Shown piece by piece: positions 1-6,470 of a DNA stretch of 29,464 nucleotides (its first letter is position 1; the number at the start of each line of letters is the position of its first letter). Source of the stretch: a virus; the IMG/VR virus record IMGVR_UViG_3300020442_001787, positions 1 to 29,464 of that record. One strand, given 5' to 3'. A program made the position numbers and the translations under genes. Below the pieces are notes generated by a model that was not told the DNA's origin, searched no databases, and saw only the letters and a list, made by a program, of their open reading frames with translations.

Positions 1-17
1 AAGGACGATCACAATTA

Positions 18-1025
18 ATGTTAATATTGTACACACAGCCTAGGTGCCATTTTTGTGAGATCATGAAACGGATGTTGAGCAAAATGGACGAAGCCGAAGG
101 CTTTCAGACTATAGACATTACCAAAGACGCAGAAGCTAAAAACTTTATGCGAAAGAAAGGTCATAGGACTGTTCCTATGCTTTATTGGAGAGTGCCTGGT
201 CATGATGTGTGGATAAACAAAGACATTGACACTAGAAAATTAACTGGTGAAAATCTAGGTAAAAGAATTACAGATGCTATATCTTCAACAAAAAAGAATA
301 ATTGTTTAGTCTTTGATGTTGACGGAACTATAACACCTAGTCGTCAATCTATTGATCCTGCTCATAAAGAAAAACTTATGGCATTAGCAGAGACAGTTGA
401 CATTTATATTGTCACAGGATCTGACTTTCCAAAAACAAAAGAACAACTTGGAGATCTTACTAAGGTAGTCAAAGGCTGCTATCAATGCGCAGGCAATGAA
501 TTATGGGTAAATGATAAATTAGTACAGTCTGCTCCTGAATTTAAAATGCCGAAGATGATGTTTGCTTGGTGTAAACAAAAAATGGATGAAAGCAAGTTTC
601 CTCATAGAACAGGTTCTAAACATATAGATCTTCGTCCGGGTATGATGAATTTCTCTATTATTGGTAGAGGTTGTACTGATGAACAAAGACAAGAATATAT
701 TGAATTTGATAATAAAAACGATGAAAGAGAAGAACTAGCTAATGAGTTTAATGATATGTTTCATACATACTCGGCTCAAATAGCTGGCGAAACTGGTATT
801 GACATATGTGAAAATGGAAAAGATAAAGGACAGGTGTACAAACCGCTAGAAGAGATGTATAATAGTATTATCTTTTTTGGTGATGATACTCAAGAAGGTG
901 GAAATGATTATCCATTTGCATCTCAGATACAATCGTTTCCACATCGATGCTTTCATGTAACTGGACCAGAAGATACATTTGAAACTTTAGAAGCAATTGA
1001 GAAACTATTTAATGAATCCCTTTGA
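18..1025 (+). CDS. Glutaredoxin-phosphomannomutase-like (HAD) fusion protein
   Basis: Two domains in one 335-residue chain. Residues 1-88 are glutaredoxin-like, with the redox pair CHFC (Cys10, Cys13) and a TVP cis-proline motif at 51-53. Residues about 95-335 match the eukaryotic-type alpha-phosphomannomutase branch of the HAD superfamily: DVDGT at 100-104 (nucleophile Asp100, acid Asp102), VTGSD at 132-136, the sugar-phosphate motif RPGMMN followed by IIGR (206-217), and the acidic loop FFGDDTQEGGND (287-296). The second part is about the length of a complete PMM (roughly 245 residues). Expected role of that part is interconversion of mannose-6-P and mannose-1-P, or a related sugar phosphatase or mutase; the glutaredoxin part would reduce disulfides. 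Start ATG 18 overlaps the stop of an upstream frame (codons 1-18 end in TAA). The last 14 bases overlap gp62. The fusion is visible; substrate is inferred. Confidence 0.85.
   Translation: MLILYTQPRCHFCEIMKRMLSKMDEAEGFQTIDITKDAEAKNFMRKKGHRTVPMLYWRVPGHDVWINKDIDTRKLTGENLGKRITDAISSTKKNNCLVFDVDGTITPSRQSIDPAHKEKLMALAETVDIYIVTGSDFPKTKEQLGDLTKVVKGCYQCAGNELWVNDKLVQSAPEFKMPKMMFAWCKQKMDESKFPHRTGSKHIDLRPGMMNFSIIGRGCTDEQRQEYIEFDNKNDEREELANEFNDMFHTYSAQIAGETGIDICENGKDKGQVYKPLEEMYNSIIFFGDDTQEGGNDYPFASQIQSFPHRCFHVTGPEDTFETLEAIEKLFNESL
835..863 (+). promoter_or_regulatory. Early-type promoter TGTACA-N17-TATAAT inside the first gene
   Basis: TGTACA at 835-840 and TATAAT at 858-863 are separated by exactly 17 bases, as at six other sites in this window. 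A TG stands directly before the -10, but not in the exact TGN position. It lies inside the upstream reading frame and would start a transcript about 140 bases before gp62 and regA. Confidence 0.6.
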
Positions 1026-1398
1026 ATTTTTAAATGCTATTAATACAACTAAAAAAGATGTTATAACAGATGATATAACCGAAAAGGCATATAATAGCTT
1101 TATGGTTAATCGTTCACTTTCTTACTTTAATGACACGGTTGTACTAGCTAACGAGATGAATCGTTATCACCACCTTGATAATAAACTACAATTTGACTTT
1201 CTTATAAATATGGTTAGAAAGCGCAAACGCTTTTCTAAATGGATAAAGCCTCAGATTGAGAGTGACGTCGAAGTGGTAAAAGAATATTATGGCTATAGCA
1301 ATGAGAAAGCTCGTCAAATATTGCCACTTCTGTCACCCGAACAAATAAATGGGTTAAAGAAGAAGGTGAATAAAGGTGGAAGAACAAACAATAGTTGA
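1012..1398 (+). CDS. 62: Sliding-clamp loader small subunit (T4 gp62-like)
   Basis: A 128-residue protein starting MNPFEFLNAINTTKKD and containing NRSLSYFNDTV, a KKRFSKW-like block and YSNEKARQILPLLSPEQ. This is the pattern I know from gp62 of marine T4-type phages, which are shorter than T4's own 187-residue gp62. gp62 joins gp44 to load the gp45 clamp for the DNA polymerase. ATG 1012 is chosen because it begins the conserved MNPF sequence; a TTG at 997 only adds residues encoded over the upstream gene. It overlaps the preceding gene by 14 bases and regA by 23, the classical 62-regA order. Confidence 0.9.
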   Translation: MNPFEFLNAINTTKKDVITDDITEKAYNSFMVNRSLSYFNDTVVLANEMNRYHHLDNKLQFDFLINMVRKRKRFSKWIKPQIESDVEVVKEYYGYSNEKARQILPLLSPEQINGLKKKVNKGGRTNNS

Positions 1399-1786
1399 GT
1401 GGTCTCCAGCTACAATGCTGGAAGTAACTCTAAATGAACCAGATGATTTTCTAAAGGTTCGTGAAACATTGACACGAATAGGTGTCGCATCCCGAAAAGA
1501 TAAAAAATTATTTCAGTCTTGTCATATATTGCATAAACAAGGCAGATATTTTATTGTACATTTTAAAGAATTATTTTTACTTGATGGTAAAAAAGCTAAT
1601 CTAGAAGAAAACGATGTAGCTCGTAGAAATACTATTACAACGTTAATGTCTGATTGGGGTTTAGTTGAAATTCAAAATAGTGAAGAAGCTAAACCATTAG
1701 CGCCATTGAGACAAATAAAAATTATTCCGTTTAAGGAAAAAGACCAATGGGAACTTTGTCCTAAATATAATATCGGAAATAAGTAG
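1376..1786 (+). CDS. regA: Translational repressor RegA
   Basis: A 136-residue protein with the RegA signature blocks FLKVRETLTRIG, QSCHILHKQGRYFIVHFKEL and LDGKK, followed by a basic ARRNTI segment. RegA binds early phage mRNAs around the initiation codon and blocks their translation. The frame opens with GTG 1376. An internal ATG at 1415 would begin at MLEVTL, where T4 RegA begins, but marine T4-type RegA proteins often carry a similar N-terminal extension, so I keep the GTG. It overlaps gp62 by 23 bases and its TAG shares a base with the next gene's GTG. Confidence 0.92.
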   Translation: MEEQTIVEWSPATMLEVTLNEPDDFLKVRETLTRIGVASRKDKKLFQSCHILHKQGRYFIVHFKELFLLDGKKANLEENDVARRNTITTLMSDWGLVEIQNSEEAKPLAPLRQIKIIPFKEKDQWELCPKYNIGNK

Positions 1787-2382
1787 TGTATGTAAAGGTT
1801 ATCGATAACTTTTTACCAGAACATACTATATTAAAAATAGATAGAGAACTAAAAAATATAGTATGGCCTAAACATTTTACTAGAGCCGGCTCTGACATGT
1901 ATGAAAGTACAGAGCTAGAGACTTTACCTGTCCTTAGACAACTATACTTGCAATTTTCAAGTAGGCATTGGTTAAGTTATCTGGAACATGAGATAGGTGT
2001 AGAAGGAATATTGCCTGATCCTCACCTCATTGGAGCTGGTTATAGTGAAATAAGAAACGGCGGTGATCTCAAACCACATATAGATTTTAATTGGAACGAT
2101 TCTATAAAACTTTATAGGGTTGCTTCATTAATAATATATCTTACTGATAATCATAAAGGTGGCGAGTTTAAGTTTGAGGATAGAGATCCTATTGAGACAA
2201 AACGAAATAGGGCTCTTGTATTTGAACATAGTGAAACCATTCGACATATGGTAATGCCTGTAACAGGAATACGTAGAAGCGTTAGATTTTTTTATTATGC
2301 TTCAAAGTTAACGGCACCAGAAGGTTATCATAGAAGCCTTTATGGACTAGATAATGGAAAACCTGTAGATGTCAGAGAATAA
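1786..2382 (+). CDS. 2-oxoglutarate/Fe(II)-dependent oxygenase (prolyl-4-hydroxylase-like)
   Basis: A 198-residue single-domain protein. The double-stranded beta-helix iron site is visible as KPHIDFNW (His-x-Asp), followed by YLTDNHKGGEF typical of the P4H fold, and a distal His with a basic 2-oxoglutarate anchor in HMVMPVTGIRRSVRFFYYAS. Such enzymes hydroxylate protein side chains, sugars or nucleobases and are frequent in marine T4-type phages; the substrate is unknown here. Start is GTG 1786, sharing a base with the regA stop; no ATG is available nearby in frame. The 3' end overlaps the next gene by 14 bases. Confidence 0.85.
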   Translation: MYVKVIDNFLPEHTILKIDRELKNIVWPKHFTRAGSDMYESTELETLPVLRQLYLQFSSRHWLSYLEHEIGVEGILPDPHLIGAGYSEIRNGGDLKPHIDFNWNDSIKLYRVASLIIYLTDNHKGGEFKFEDRDPIETKRNRALVFEHSETIRHMVMPVTGIRRSVRFFYYASKLTAPEGYHRSLYGLDNGKPVDVRE

Positions 2383-3502
2383 ATTTTATATTCCTAGAAA
2401 ATGTCCCTTTGATGGTAAAAGAGGTTATCTACAAAATAAAGATATACAATGGATTTTAAAGAGTATCGGCGTAAAAAGATTAAAGCCAGACACAGTCATT
2501 GATCCTAAGTGTAATAATTTTTTAATTTGTAATTATTTAGATATACAAGATTTTAAATTTGGAAAAGACATACCTTTAAACAAAGACATTAAAAATTTCT
2601 GTATAAAAAATAATATAAAAATTATAGTATGTTTTTCTAGAGAGCATATTCATATTAGAAGAAGATTTGATTCTAAAGATTATTACTATATGTTTAATGT
2701 AGATATGTCTTCAGAAAAAGCTATTGGATTTAGTTTTTTTGATCATGCATATGCACTGGGTAGATTTGATCATCATGGTAAAATAATCAATAACAATGTA
2801 GAAAAAACTAAAAAGTTTTCTATAGTGTTAGGAACACTTAATAAAATTAGTAGAATATGGTGGTGTGTAAAACTTATTCATGATAACTTACATAATCATC
2901 CAGATATACTTTTTGGTAAAATAAGTAGTCCACTACAAAAAGATAAGTATACTCTTGGTTTTATTGATGTTGAACCTGACCGTATGTTTAAATACGACAA
3001 ATATCTTATAGAAACGTTAATAGAAAATAAAGATTATATAGAACAAGATACCTTTATAGAAAATGATGTAAGTATTGAACGTTTATATGTAAAAGGAAGA
3101 GAATGGTGTATCCCAGATGAATTTTCTAGTACATTAATTAATATTGTATTCGAAACTCGTCCATATGATTGGGGTTATGGTTCTTTAACAGAAAAAATAT
3201 GGAAACCTATAATAGCAGAAATGCCTTTCATATGGGTATCATTTGAAAATACTAAACCATACTTAGAAAATATGGGATATAAATTTCACGATTTTATAGA
3301 TTATAGTTTTGATTCAATTGAAGACTATAAACTTAGATTTAGAGCAGTTTATAAAGAATTTGAAAGATTAAATGCTTTTTCATTTGATGAATTAAAAGCT
3401 ATGGTTGATAATGAAAAACATATTACAGAACATAATAAAAAAGTATTTTATAATACAGATTATGATAAAAGGTTGATGAATGTCTTTTCAAGCATTAAAT
3501 GA
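2369..3502 (+). CDS. Glycosyltransferase-like protein
   Basis: A 377-residue protein without signal peptide or obvious membrane segment. The useful region is the C-terminal third: NIVFETRPYD, GSLTEKIWKPIIAEMPFIWVS and LENMGYKFHDF. This resembles the nucleotide-sugar binding half of a phage and marine bacterial glycosyltransferase group with the TEKxxKPI signature (exostosin or fucosyltransferase-like GT-B folds). The N-terminal half is lysine- and asparagine-rich and I do not recognise it. Neighbouring oxygenase and aminotransferase genes suggest a sugar-decoration role, possibly on virion proteins, host surface or DNA. Start ATG 2369 overlaps the oxygenase gene; the 3' end overlaps the aminotransferase gene by 23 bases. 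Confidence 0.6.
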   Translation: MSENKFYIPRKCPFDGKRGYLQNKDIQWILKSIGVKRLKPDTVIDPKCNNFLICNYLDIQDFKFGKDIPLNKDIKNFCIKNNIKIIVCFSREHIHIRRRFDSKDYYYMFNVDMSSEKAIGFSFFDHAYALGRFDHHGKIINNNVEKTKKFSIVLGTLNKISRIWWCVKLIHDNLHNHPDILFGKISSPLQKDKYTLGFIDVEPDRMFKYDKYLIETLIENKDYIEQDTFIENDVSIERLYVKGREWCIPDEFSSTLINIVFETRPYDWGYGSLTEKIWKPIIAEMPFIWVSFENTKPYLENMGYKFHDFIDYSFDSIEDYKLRFRAVYKEFERLNAFSFDELKAMVDNEKHITEHNKKVFYNTDYDKRLMNVFSSIK

Positions 3503-4103
3503 TTTTGAAAACGAAGTAGCTGAATTTTTTAGAGCTCCATATGCAGTAGCAACCGATTGTTGTACACATGCTATTGAAATGTGTCTTCAACTTAAGTTTT
3601 ATGTACATCTTGACATACCGGCAAAAACGTATGTCTCTCTTCCTTTTATGCTTGAAAAAATTAGAATGCCATATAGGCTTGTAGATAAAAATTGGCGAGA
3701 CTATTATTATGTGGCTGATGATATAATTGATGCTGCTTTGCATTGGGAAAAGAATGGATATATTCCTAAAACAAAAATGTGTTTATCTTTTCATTTTAAA
3801 AAACATATTAATATTGGTAGAGGCGGTATGATTCTTCTTGATAATAAAGAAGAAAGAGATAGATTAGTACGCATGAGACATGACGGTAGATCTATATACG
3901 AGAATAAAACATATAATGAAGAAGATATTACAGACATAGGTTATCATTACTATATGACACCTGAAACTGCTGCAATAGGTTCTGAGATATTTAAAAAGAA
4001 AAAAGATTTAAAACCAGAAAGTAAAGGTAGTGCTGACTATCGTGATTTAAGAAAATACACTTTTTTTAAAAAAATGAATAGCAGCTATGTACTTTCAGAA
4101 TAA
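3480..4103 (+). CDS. Miniature DegT/DnrJ/EryC1/StrS-type aminotransferase
   Basis: A 207-residue protein with the order of motifs seen in sugar aminotransferases of the DegT family. NDFENEVAEFFRAPYAVATDCCTHAIEMCL is the N-terminal phosphate-binding segment region, VADDIIDAAL corresponds to the PLP-ring Asp segment, and SFHFKKHINIGRGG carries the Schiff-base Lys block. Normal family members are about 370 residues; this one stops soon after the PLP lysine region and lacks the usual C-terminal small domain, yet the motifs look intact. It would aminate a keto-sugar nucleotide if active. ATG 3480 follows an AAAGG and overlaps the upstream gene. It is the last gene before the late promoter at 4112. 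Confidence 0.75.
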   Translation: MSFQALNDFENEVAEFFRAPYAVATDCCTHAIEMCLQLKFYVHLDIPAKTYVSLPFMLEKIRMPYRLVDKNWRDYYYVADDIIDAALHWEKNGYIPKTKMCLSFHFKKHINIGRGGMILLDNKEERDRLVRMRHDGRSIYENKTYNEEDITDIGYHYYMTPETAAIGSEIFKKKKDLKPESKGSADYRDLRKYTFFKKMNSSYVLSE

Positions 4104-4111
4104 AAACACTA

Positions 4112-4119
4112 TATAAATA
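4112..4119 (+). promoter_or_regulatory. T4-type late promoter TATAAATA upstream of hsp20
   Basis: Exact match to the T4 late -10 element recognised by the gp55 sigma factor with gp33 and the clamp. It lies in a 72-base non-coding gap. A start six bases downstream would fall on the GGG at 4124-4126, the base of the leader hairpin. The 8-mer is expected by chance a few times in DNA this AT-rich, but three of four copies in the window fall in the small intergenic fraction. Confidence 0.7.
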
Positions 4120-4170
4120 ATATGGGTGCCGAATGATCGGGCCCAATATAACCTTGCTAGTCATAGGAGG
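4120..4170 (+). promoter_or_regulatory. hsp20 leader with two hairpins; ROSE-like RNA thermometer candidate
   Basis: Hairpin I: ATAT-GGGT-(bulged G)-CCG at 4120-4131 pairs with CGG-GCCC-(bulged A)-ATAT at 4138-4149 around the loop AATGAT. Hairpin II: CTTGCT (4153-4158) pairs with AGGAGG (4165-4170), the Shine-Dalgarno of hsp20, around the loop AGTCAT. The pairs are C-G, U-G, U-A, an opposed G-G, C-G and U-A. A UUGCU strand facing AGGA with an internal G-G is the hallmark of ROSE elements, which melt on warming to free translation of small heat-shock genes in alpha- and gammaproteobacteria. The structure was drawn by hand. Confidence 0.6.
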
Positions 4171-4175
4171 AAAAA

Positions 4176-4640
4176 ATGACAGGTAATTTCGTATATCCCC
4201 GAAACGCATTCTTAGGTTTCGATCACATCTTCGATCAGCTGGAGTCTATTCACAGCCACGCGAAGGATACTTATCCCCCACATAACGTAATTAAACACGA
4301 CAATATGAAATATGAAATTGAACTTGCTGTTGCAGGTTTTAATAAAGATCATATCGATATTGAAGTCAAAGACCACGTGCTCACTATCACAGGTGATAGA
4401 CCGCAGAGGCGTGATCAAAATAGTTATGTTCACAAAGGGATTAGTGCTCGAAGGTTTAAGAAGTCGTATCGATTAAGCGAATACACAGAAGTCACTGGAG
4501 CAGACATGATGGATGGGATTTTGACGGTCAATTTAGAAGTCGTCCTACCAGAAGAGAAGCGTCCTCGTAAAATCAATATTGGTCAAAACGAGGTAATCAA
4601 TGACAACTCTACTAAAGAACTTCTTACAGAAACTACGTAA
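4176..4640 (+). CDS. hsp20: Small heat-shock protein Hsp20 (IbpA-like)
   Basis: A 154-residue alpha-crystallin-domain chaperone. Recognisable blocks are YPPHNV at the domain start, YEIELAVAGFNKDHIDIEV, LTITGDR, the HKGISARRFKKSYRL segment typical of class A IbpA-type proteins, GILTVNLEV, and the C-terminal PRKINI (I-x-I type anchor). It holds unfolding proteins in a refoldable state; Hsp20 genes are a regular feature of marine T4-type phages and may help capsid assembly. ATG 4176 lies five bases after a perfect AGGAGG, which is itself paired in the leader hairpin. It overlaps the next gene by 41 bases. It is probably expressed late from the TATAAATA at 4112. Confidence 0.95.
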   Translation: MTGNFVYPRNAFLGFDHIFDQLESIHSHAKDTYPPHNVIKHDNMKYEIELAVAGFNKDHIDIEVKDHVLTITGDRPQRRDQNSYVHKGISARRFKKSYRLSEYTEVTGADMMDGILTVNLEVVLPEEKRPRKINIGQNEVINDNSTKELLTETT

Positions 4641-4791
4641 CTACGGACAATACAGACGATCACTGAAGGAATTAAACCAACTCACCGATCGTGAACTAAA
4701 TGATATCGGCATCGGCCGAGGTGATATTCATCGTGTAGCAAAAGGTGATACATCCTATAGAATTAATGATAATTTAAAAGGATGGGTTTAA
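4600..4791 (+). CDS. DUF1127 (YjiS-like) small protein
   Basis: A 63-residue basic protein with the DUF1127 signature RRSLKELNQLTDRELNDIGIGRGDI, normally found in small alpha- and gammaproteobacterial proteins. In alphaproteobacteria DUF1127 proteins are linked with RNA binding and with phosphate, carbon or stress responses, but no single function is settled. ATG 4600 is preceded by GAGG and lies inside the hsp20 3' end, in another frame, so the pair is probably translationally coupled. A DUF1127 protein in a phage points to an alphaproteobacterial host. Confidence 0.85.
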   Translation: MTTLLKNFLQKLRNYGQYRRSLKELNQLTDRELNDIGIGRGDIHRVAKGDTSYRINDNLKGWV

Positions 4792-4955
4792 TGACAACAG
4801 TAATGTCTTGTATCTTCTCGTGCTTATCGGGATTGTGGTCTTCATTAGATCGGACTACAATGTTGATAGGTTACTCACGGGCAGCGGCAGAACTAACGCG
4901 GCTTGGGTATCACGAGGAGTCTAAACGTTGCTTGATGGAAATTAAGAAGTTATAA
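4791..4955 (+). CDS. Small hypothetical protein (54 aa)
   Basis: A 54-codon frame opening with ATG 4791, which shares a base with the DUF1127 stop. The N-terminal half is mildly hydrophobic (MTTVMSCIFSCLSGLWSSL). The C-terminal half, SRAAAELTRLGYHEESKRCL plus MEIKKL, looks like the helical tail found in or next to many alphaproteobacterial DUF1127 proteins. It may be a DUF1127 partner. The stop codon TAA overlaps the TATAAATA element at 4951. Real-gene status rests on the coupled start and sensible composition. Confidence 0.55.
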   Translation: MTTVMSCIFSCLSGLWSSLDRTTMLIGYSRAAAELTRLGYHEESKRCLMEIKKL

Positions 4956-4958
4956 ATA
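4951..4958 (+). promoter_or_regulatory. T4-type late promoter TATAAATA upstream of doxX
   Basis: Exact TATAAATA 22 bases before the ATG at 4981. The predicted transcript would start near 4964 and carry a short leader of CA repeats followed by AGAGG as ribosome site. A similar ACACACAGGAG leader precedes the gene at 5624. Confidence 0.65.
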
Positions 4959-4980
4959 AGGTAACACACACAGAGGTAAT

Positions 4981-5388
4981 ATGTTAAAAAAGATAGTTGA
5001 AAAAATTCCAGAATTTTGTATGAGTCATTGGCTTTTTCGTATTCCTCTGGCTATTGTGTTTCTACAACAAGGCCTAAGTAAACTGCCTTTCTCTATTGAA
5101 GATGCAGAAGCATTTGAATTACCAGCTTTAGTTTGGTGGTTTGTAATCTATGGAGAGATAGGGGCAGGCTTAGGCCTTCTAGTAGGCGGCGCCGTAATAT
5201 GGCAAAAGTTTAAAGAAATTAATGATATTATAACTCGGTTTAGTGGAATTACAATTTGTAGTATTATGACTGGAGTTATATGGGTGGGTCAACCTGATAG
5301 TTTTATGGATGTATTATTATATGATAATCTTCATGTACTACTTTGGGTTGGCGGATTATATTTTGCATTAAGAGGAAACAGAACATGA
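4981..5388 (+). CDS. DoxX-like integral membrane protein
   Basis: A 135-residue hydrophobic protein with about four membrane segments. The first contains FRIPLAIVFLQQGLSKLPF, matching the R-x-x-L...F...G..K(L) start of DoxX/SURF4-type proteins; the second holds WWFVIYGEIGAGLGLLVGG with the family's conserved E-x-x-x-G-x-x-L; the last is NLHVLLWVGGLYFAL. DoxX proteins are linked to quinone or thiosulfate redox reactions and to oxidative-stress membrane complexes. Placement in a late block with the pseudoazurin fits a respiratory or redox role, which is inference. Overlaps the next gene by 4 bases. Confidence 0.7.
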   Translation: MLKKIVEKIPEFCMSHWLFRIPLAIVFLQQGLSKLPFSIEDAEAFELPALVWWFVIYGEIGAGLGLLVGGAVIWQKFKEINDIITRFSGITICSIMTGVIWVGQPDSFMDVLLYDNLHVLLWVGGLYFALRGNRT

Positions 5389-5588
5389 GAGAGCAACTAA
5401 TTAAGGCAGCTAGAATGCATGCTGAAGGTGAATTAGAAAGAGCAAAAACTAATATTATGGTTTACATGACTAATTCAACCGGAATAGGTGAACATAGTGA
5501 TATTGTTGAAGCAATTCAAAAAGAACTTAGCACTATGGGGGCCGCACACGAACGCTTAGAAATGCTAGACAAGTATTTCAGTGACTAA
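5385..5588 (+). CDS. Conserved marine T4-type phage protein, unknown function
   Basis: A 67-residue helical, acidic protein (MREQLIKAARMHAEGELERA..., GIGEHSDIVEAIQKELS..., ERLEMLDKYF). I recognise the pattern AARxHAEGE...GxGEHxDIxExIxxEL...MLxKYF from uncharacterised small proteins of cyanophages and relatives. ATG 5385 shares ATGA with the doxX stop. A longer frame from 5343 only adds residues encoded over doxX. No enzymatic motif is visible. Confidence 0.8.
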   Translation: MREQLIKAARMHAEGELERAKTNIMVYMTNSTGIGEHSDIVEAIQKELSTMGAAHERLEMLDKYFSD

Positions 5589-5623
5589 TTAATTCTTTCA
5601 ATTAACACACAGGAGACACACAC

Positions 5624-5857
5624 GTGGCAAATCCATATCAAATCCGCTATGATGTTTTAAACATGGCAAAAGAAATGCTAGACAAACAGTACGATATGCA
5701 GACTGAACTAGCATACAAAGCAATGGCAATGTATAAAGACAATGCCGAAGAAGCTATGGAAGCTTATCAAAAGTATATTCCAAAAGCAATCACACCAGAA
5801 GAAATCAAGGCTCAGGCCGATAAACTTTACGAATTTGTGACCGATAAAAAAGAATGA
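5624..5857 (+). CDS. Conserved marine T4-type phage protein, unknown function
   Basis: A 77-residue alpha-helical protein starting MANPYQIRYDVLNMAKEML and ending in a KYIPKAITPEEIKAQADKLYEFV helix pair. The NPYxIRxDVLNMAKEMxDKQYD opening is familiar from cyanophage hypothetical proteins. Start is GTG 5624, eight bases after AGGAG; no ATG gives a better start. The 5589-5605 leader contains a short AT hairpin (TTAATT-ctttc-AATTAA). It is linked to the next gene by an ATGA overlap. Confidence 0.8.
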   Translation: MANPYQIRYDVLNMAKEMLDKQYDMQTELAYKAMAMYKDNAEEAMEAYQKYIPKAITPEEIKAQADKLYEFVTDKKE

Positions 5858-6009
5858 GCGAAAATTATTGTACAACAAAAGGACTTGGATGGGCATTCTT
5901 AGTCTGTGCTTTCTTTATCTTTGGAGTTCCTTTATTATTAGTCGATAATGCAAAGTATTGCAAACAGTCTATCCTCGTTCCATGTTATCCATGGACGGAG
6001 CCAGAATAA
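5854..6009 (+). CDS. Small membrane protein (51 aa)
   Basis: A 51-codon frame opening with ATG 5854 (ATGA overlap with the preceding stop). It has one clear transmembrane segment (GWAFLVCAFFIFGVPLLLV, about residues 12-30) and a cysteine-containing C-terminal tail (YCKQSILVPCYPWTEPE). Its stop TAA overlaps the ATG of the next gene. Short, but the tight coupling on both sides supports it. Function unknown. Confidence 0.65.
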   Translation: MSENYCTTKGLGWAFLVCAFFIFGVPLLLVDNAKYCKQSILVPCYPWTEPE

Positions 6010-6200
6010 TGCATTTTACAATTATTAACAATACAACTGGTGAAACTTTTGACATGCAATTTGAATCGCATGAGCAAAAAAGGAAGTGGTTGGATTTAGC
6101 CAAAGGCTTTGAGTGCCTTGGAGAAATGAAAGTTGATTATCTTCCAACTCGTCATGTAAGAATGAAAAACAAAGAGGAGTTTGCAGGATGGGGAAGTTAA
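6009..6200 (+). CDS. Small conserved phage protein (63 aa)
   Basis: A 63-residue soluble protein, MHFTIINNTTGETFDMQFESH then EQKRKWLDLAKGFECLGEMKV. Predicted beta strands are followed by a helix. ATG 6009 shares bases with the upstream TAA and is preferred over an upstream TTG at 5958 that overlaps the membrane-protein gene. No motif identifies a function. Confidence 0.65.
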   Translation: MHFTIINNTTGETFDMQFESHEQKRKWLDLAKGFECLGEMKVDYLPTRHVRMKNKEEFAGWGS

Positions 6201-6274
6201 ATCCAATTTTAGATTATAAAACTTTAAATCCAAAACTTGATTATAAAAAATGTAAGGTGAAATATGACTCCTAG
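6188..6274 (+). CDS. Possible 28-aa peptide ORF
   Basis: ATG 6188 follows GAGGAG at a reasonable distance and opens a 28-codon frame with an internal repeat, LNPILDYKT then LNPKLDYKK. It overlaps both neighbours slightly (13 and 11 bases) and otherwise fills the gap between them. The repeat and fit suggest a real small gene or a decayed one; evidence is thin. Confidence 0.35.
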   Translation: MGKLNPILDYKTLNPKLDYKKCKVKYDS

Positions 6275-6470
6275 AGAAGAAGCTGAAAAAGAAGCAAAAG
6301 AAACTTATGCACGATTTTTAGATTGGTGCAAGAAGGGGACATTTATTATATTCGGATGTCTACTTATTGTTGCTAGTTGTAACTTTGGTGTTGAAGAAGG
6401 TAATAGTAAAACTGGATCTCAATATAATGGGGAACAGTATGACCCATATAATTTAAATAAGGACGAGTAA
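6264..6470 (+). CDS. Single-span membrane protein, possibly aa3 cytochrome oxidase subunit IV-like
   Basis: A 68-residue protein: an acidic and basic N-terminal helix, then TYARFLDWCKKGTFIIFGCL continuing into one membrane span (about residues 16-40), then a polar tail. The layout, a short N-terminus with TY..F..W.K.G before a single helix, resembles the small bacterial aa3-type cytochrome c oxidase subunit IV of alphaproteobacteria, but the match is short. An alternative is a lipoprotein-like spanin or another phage membrane protein. It sits two genes before pseudoazurin, another respiratory-chain protein. ATG 6264 follows AAGG; the stop overlaps the next ATG. Confidence 0.4.
   Translation: MTPREEAEKEAKETYARFLDWCKKGTFIIFGCLLIVASCNFGVEEGNSKTGSQYNGEQYDPYNLNKDE

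Noticed and set aside
1203-1210. TATAAATA inside gp62
   Set aside because: Located mid-gene in the codons for Leu-Ile-Asn-Met; one such 8-mer in coding DNA of this AT content is expected by chance.
4120-4149. Hairpin before hsp20 as an intrinsic terminator for the upstream operon
   Set aside because: No U-tract follows the stem; its position right after the late promoter fits a 5' leader structure better.
6188-6274. Internal LNPxLDYK repeat as evidence of a structural repeat protein
   Set aside because: Only two units in a 28-codon frame; kept only as a low-confidence ORF.
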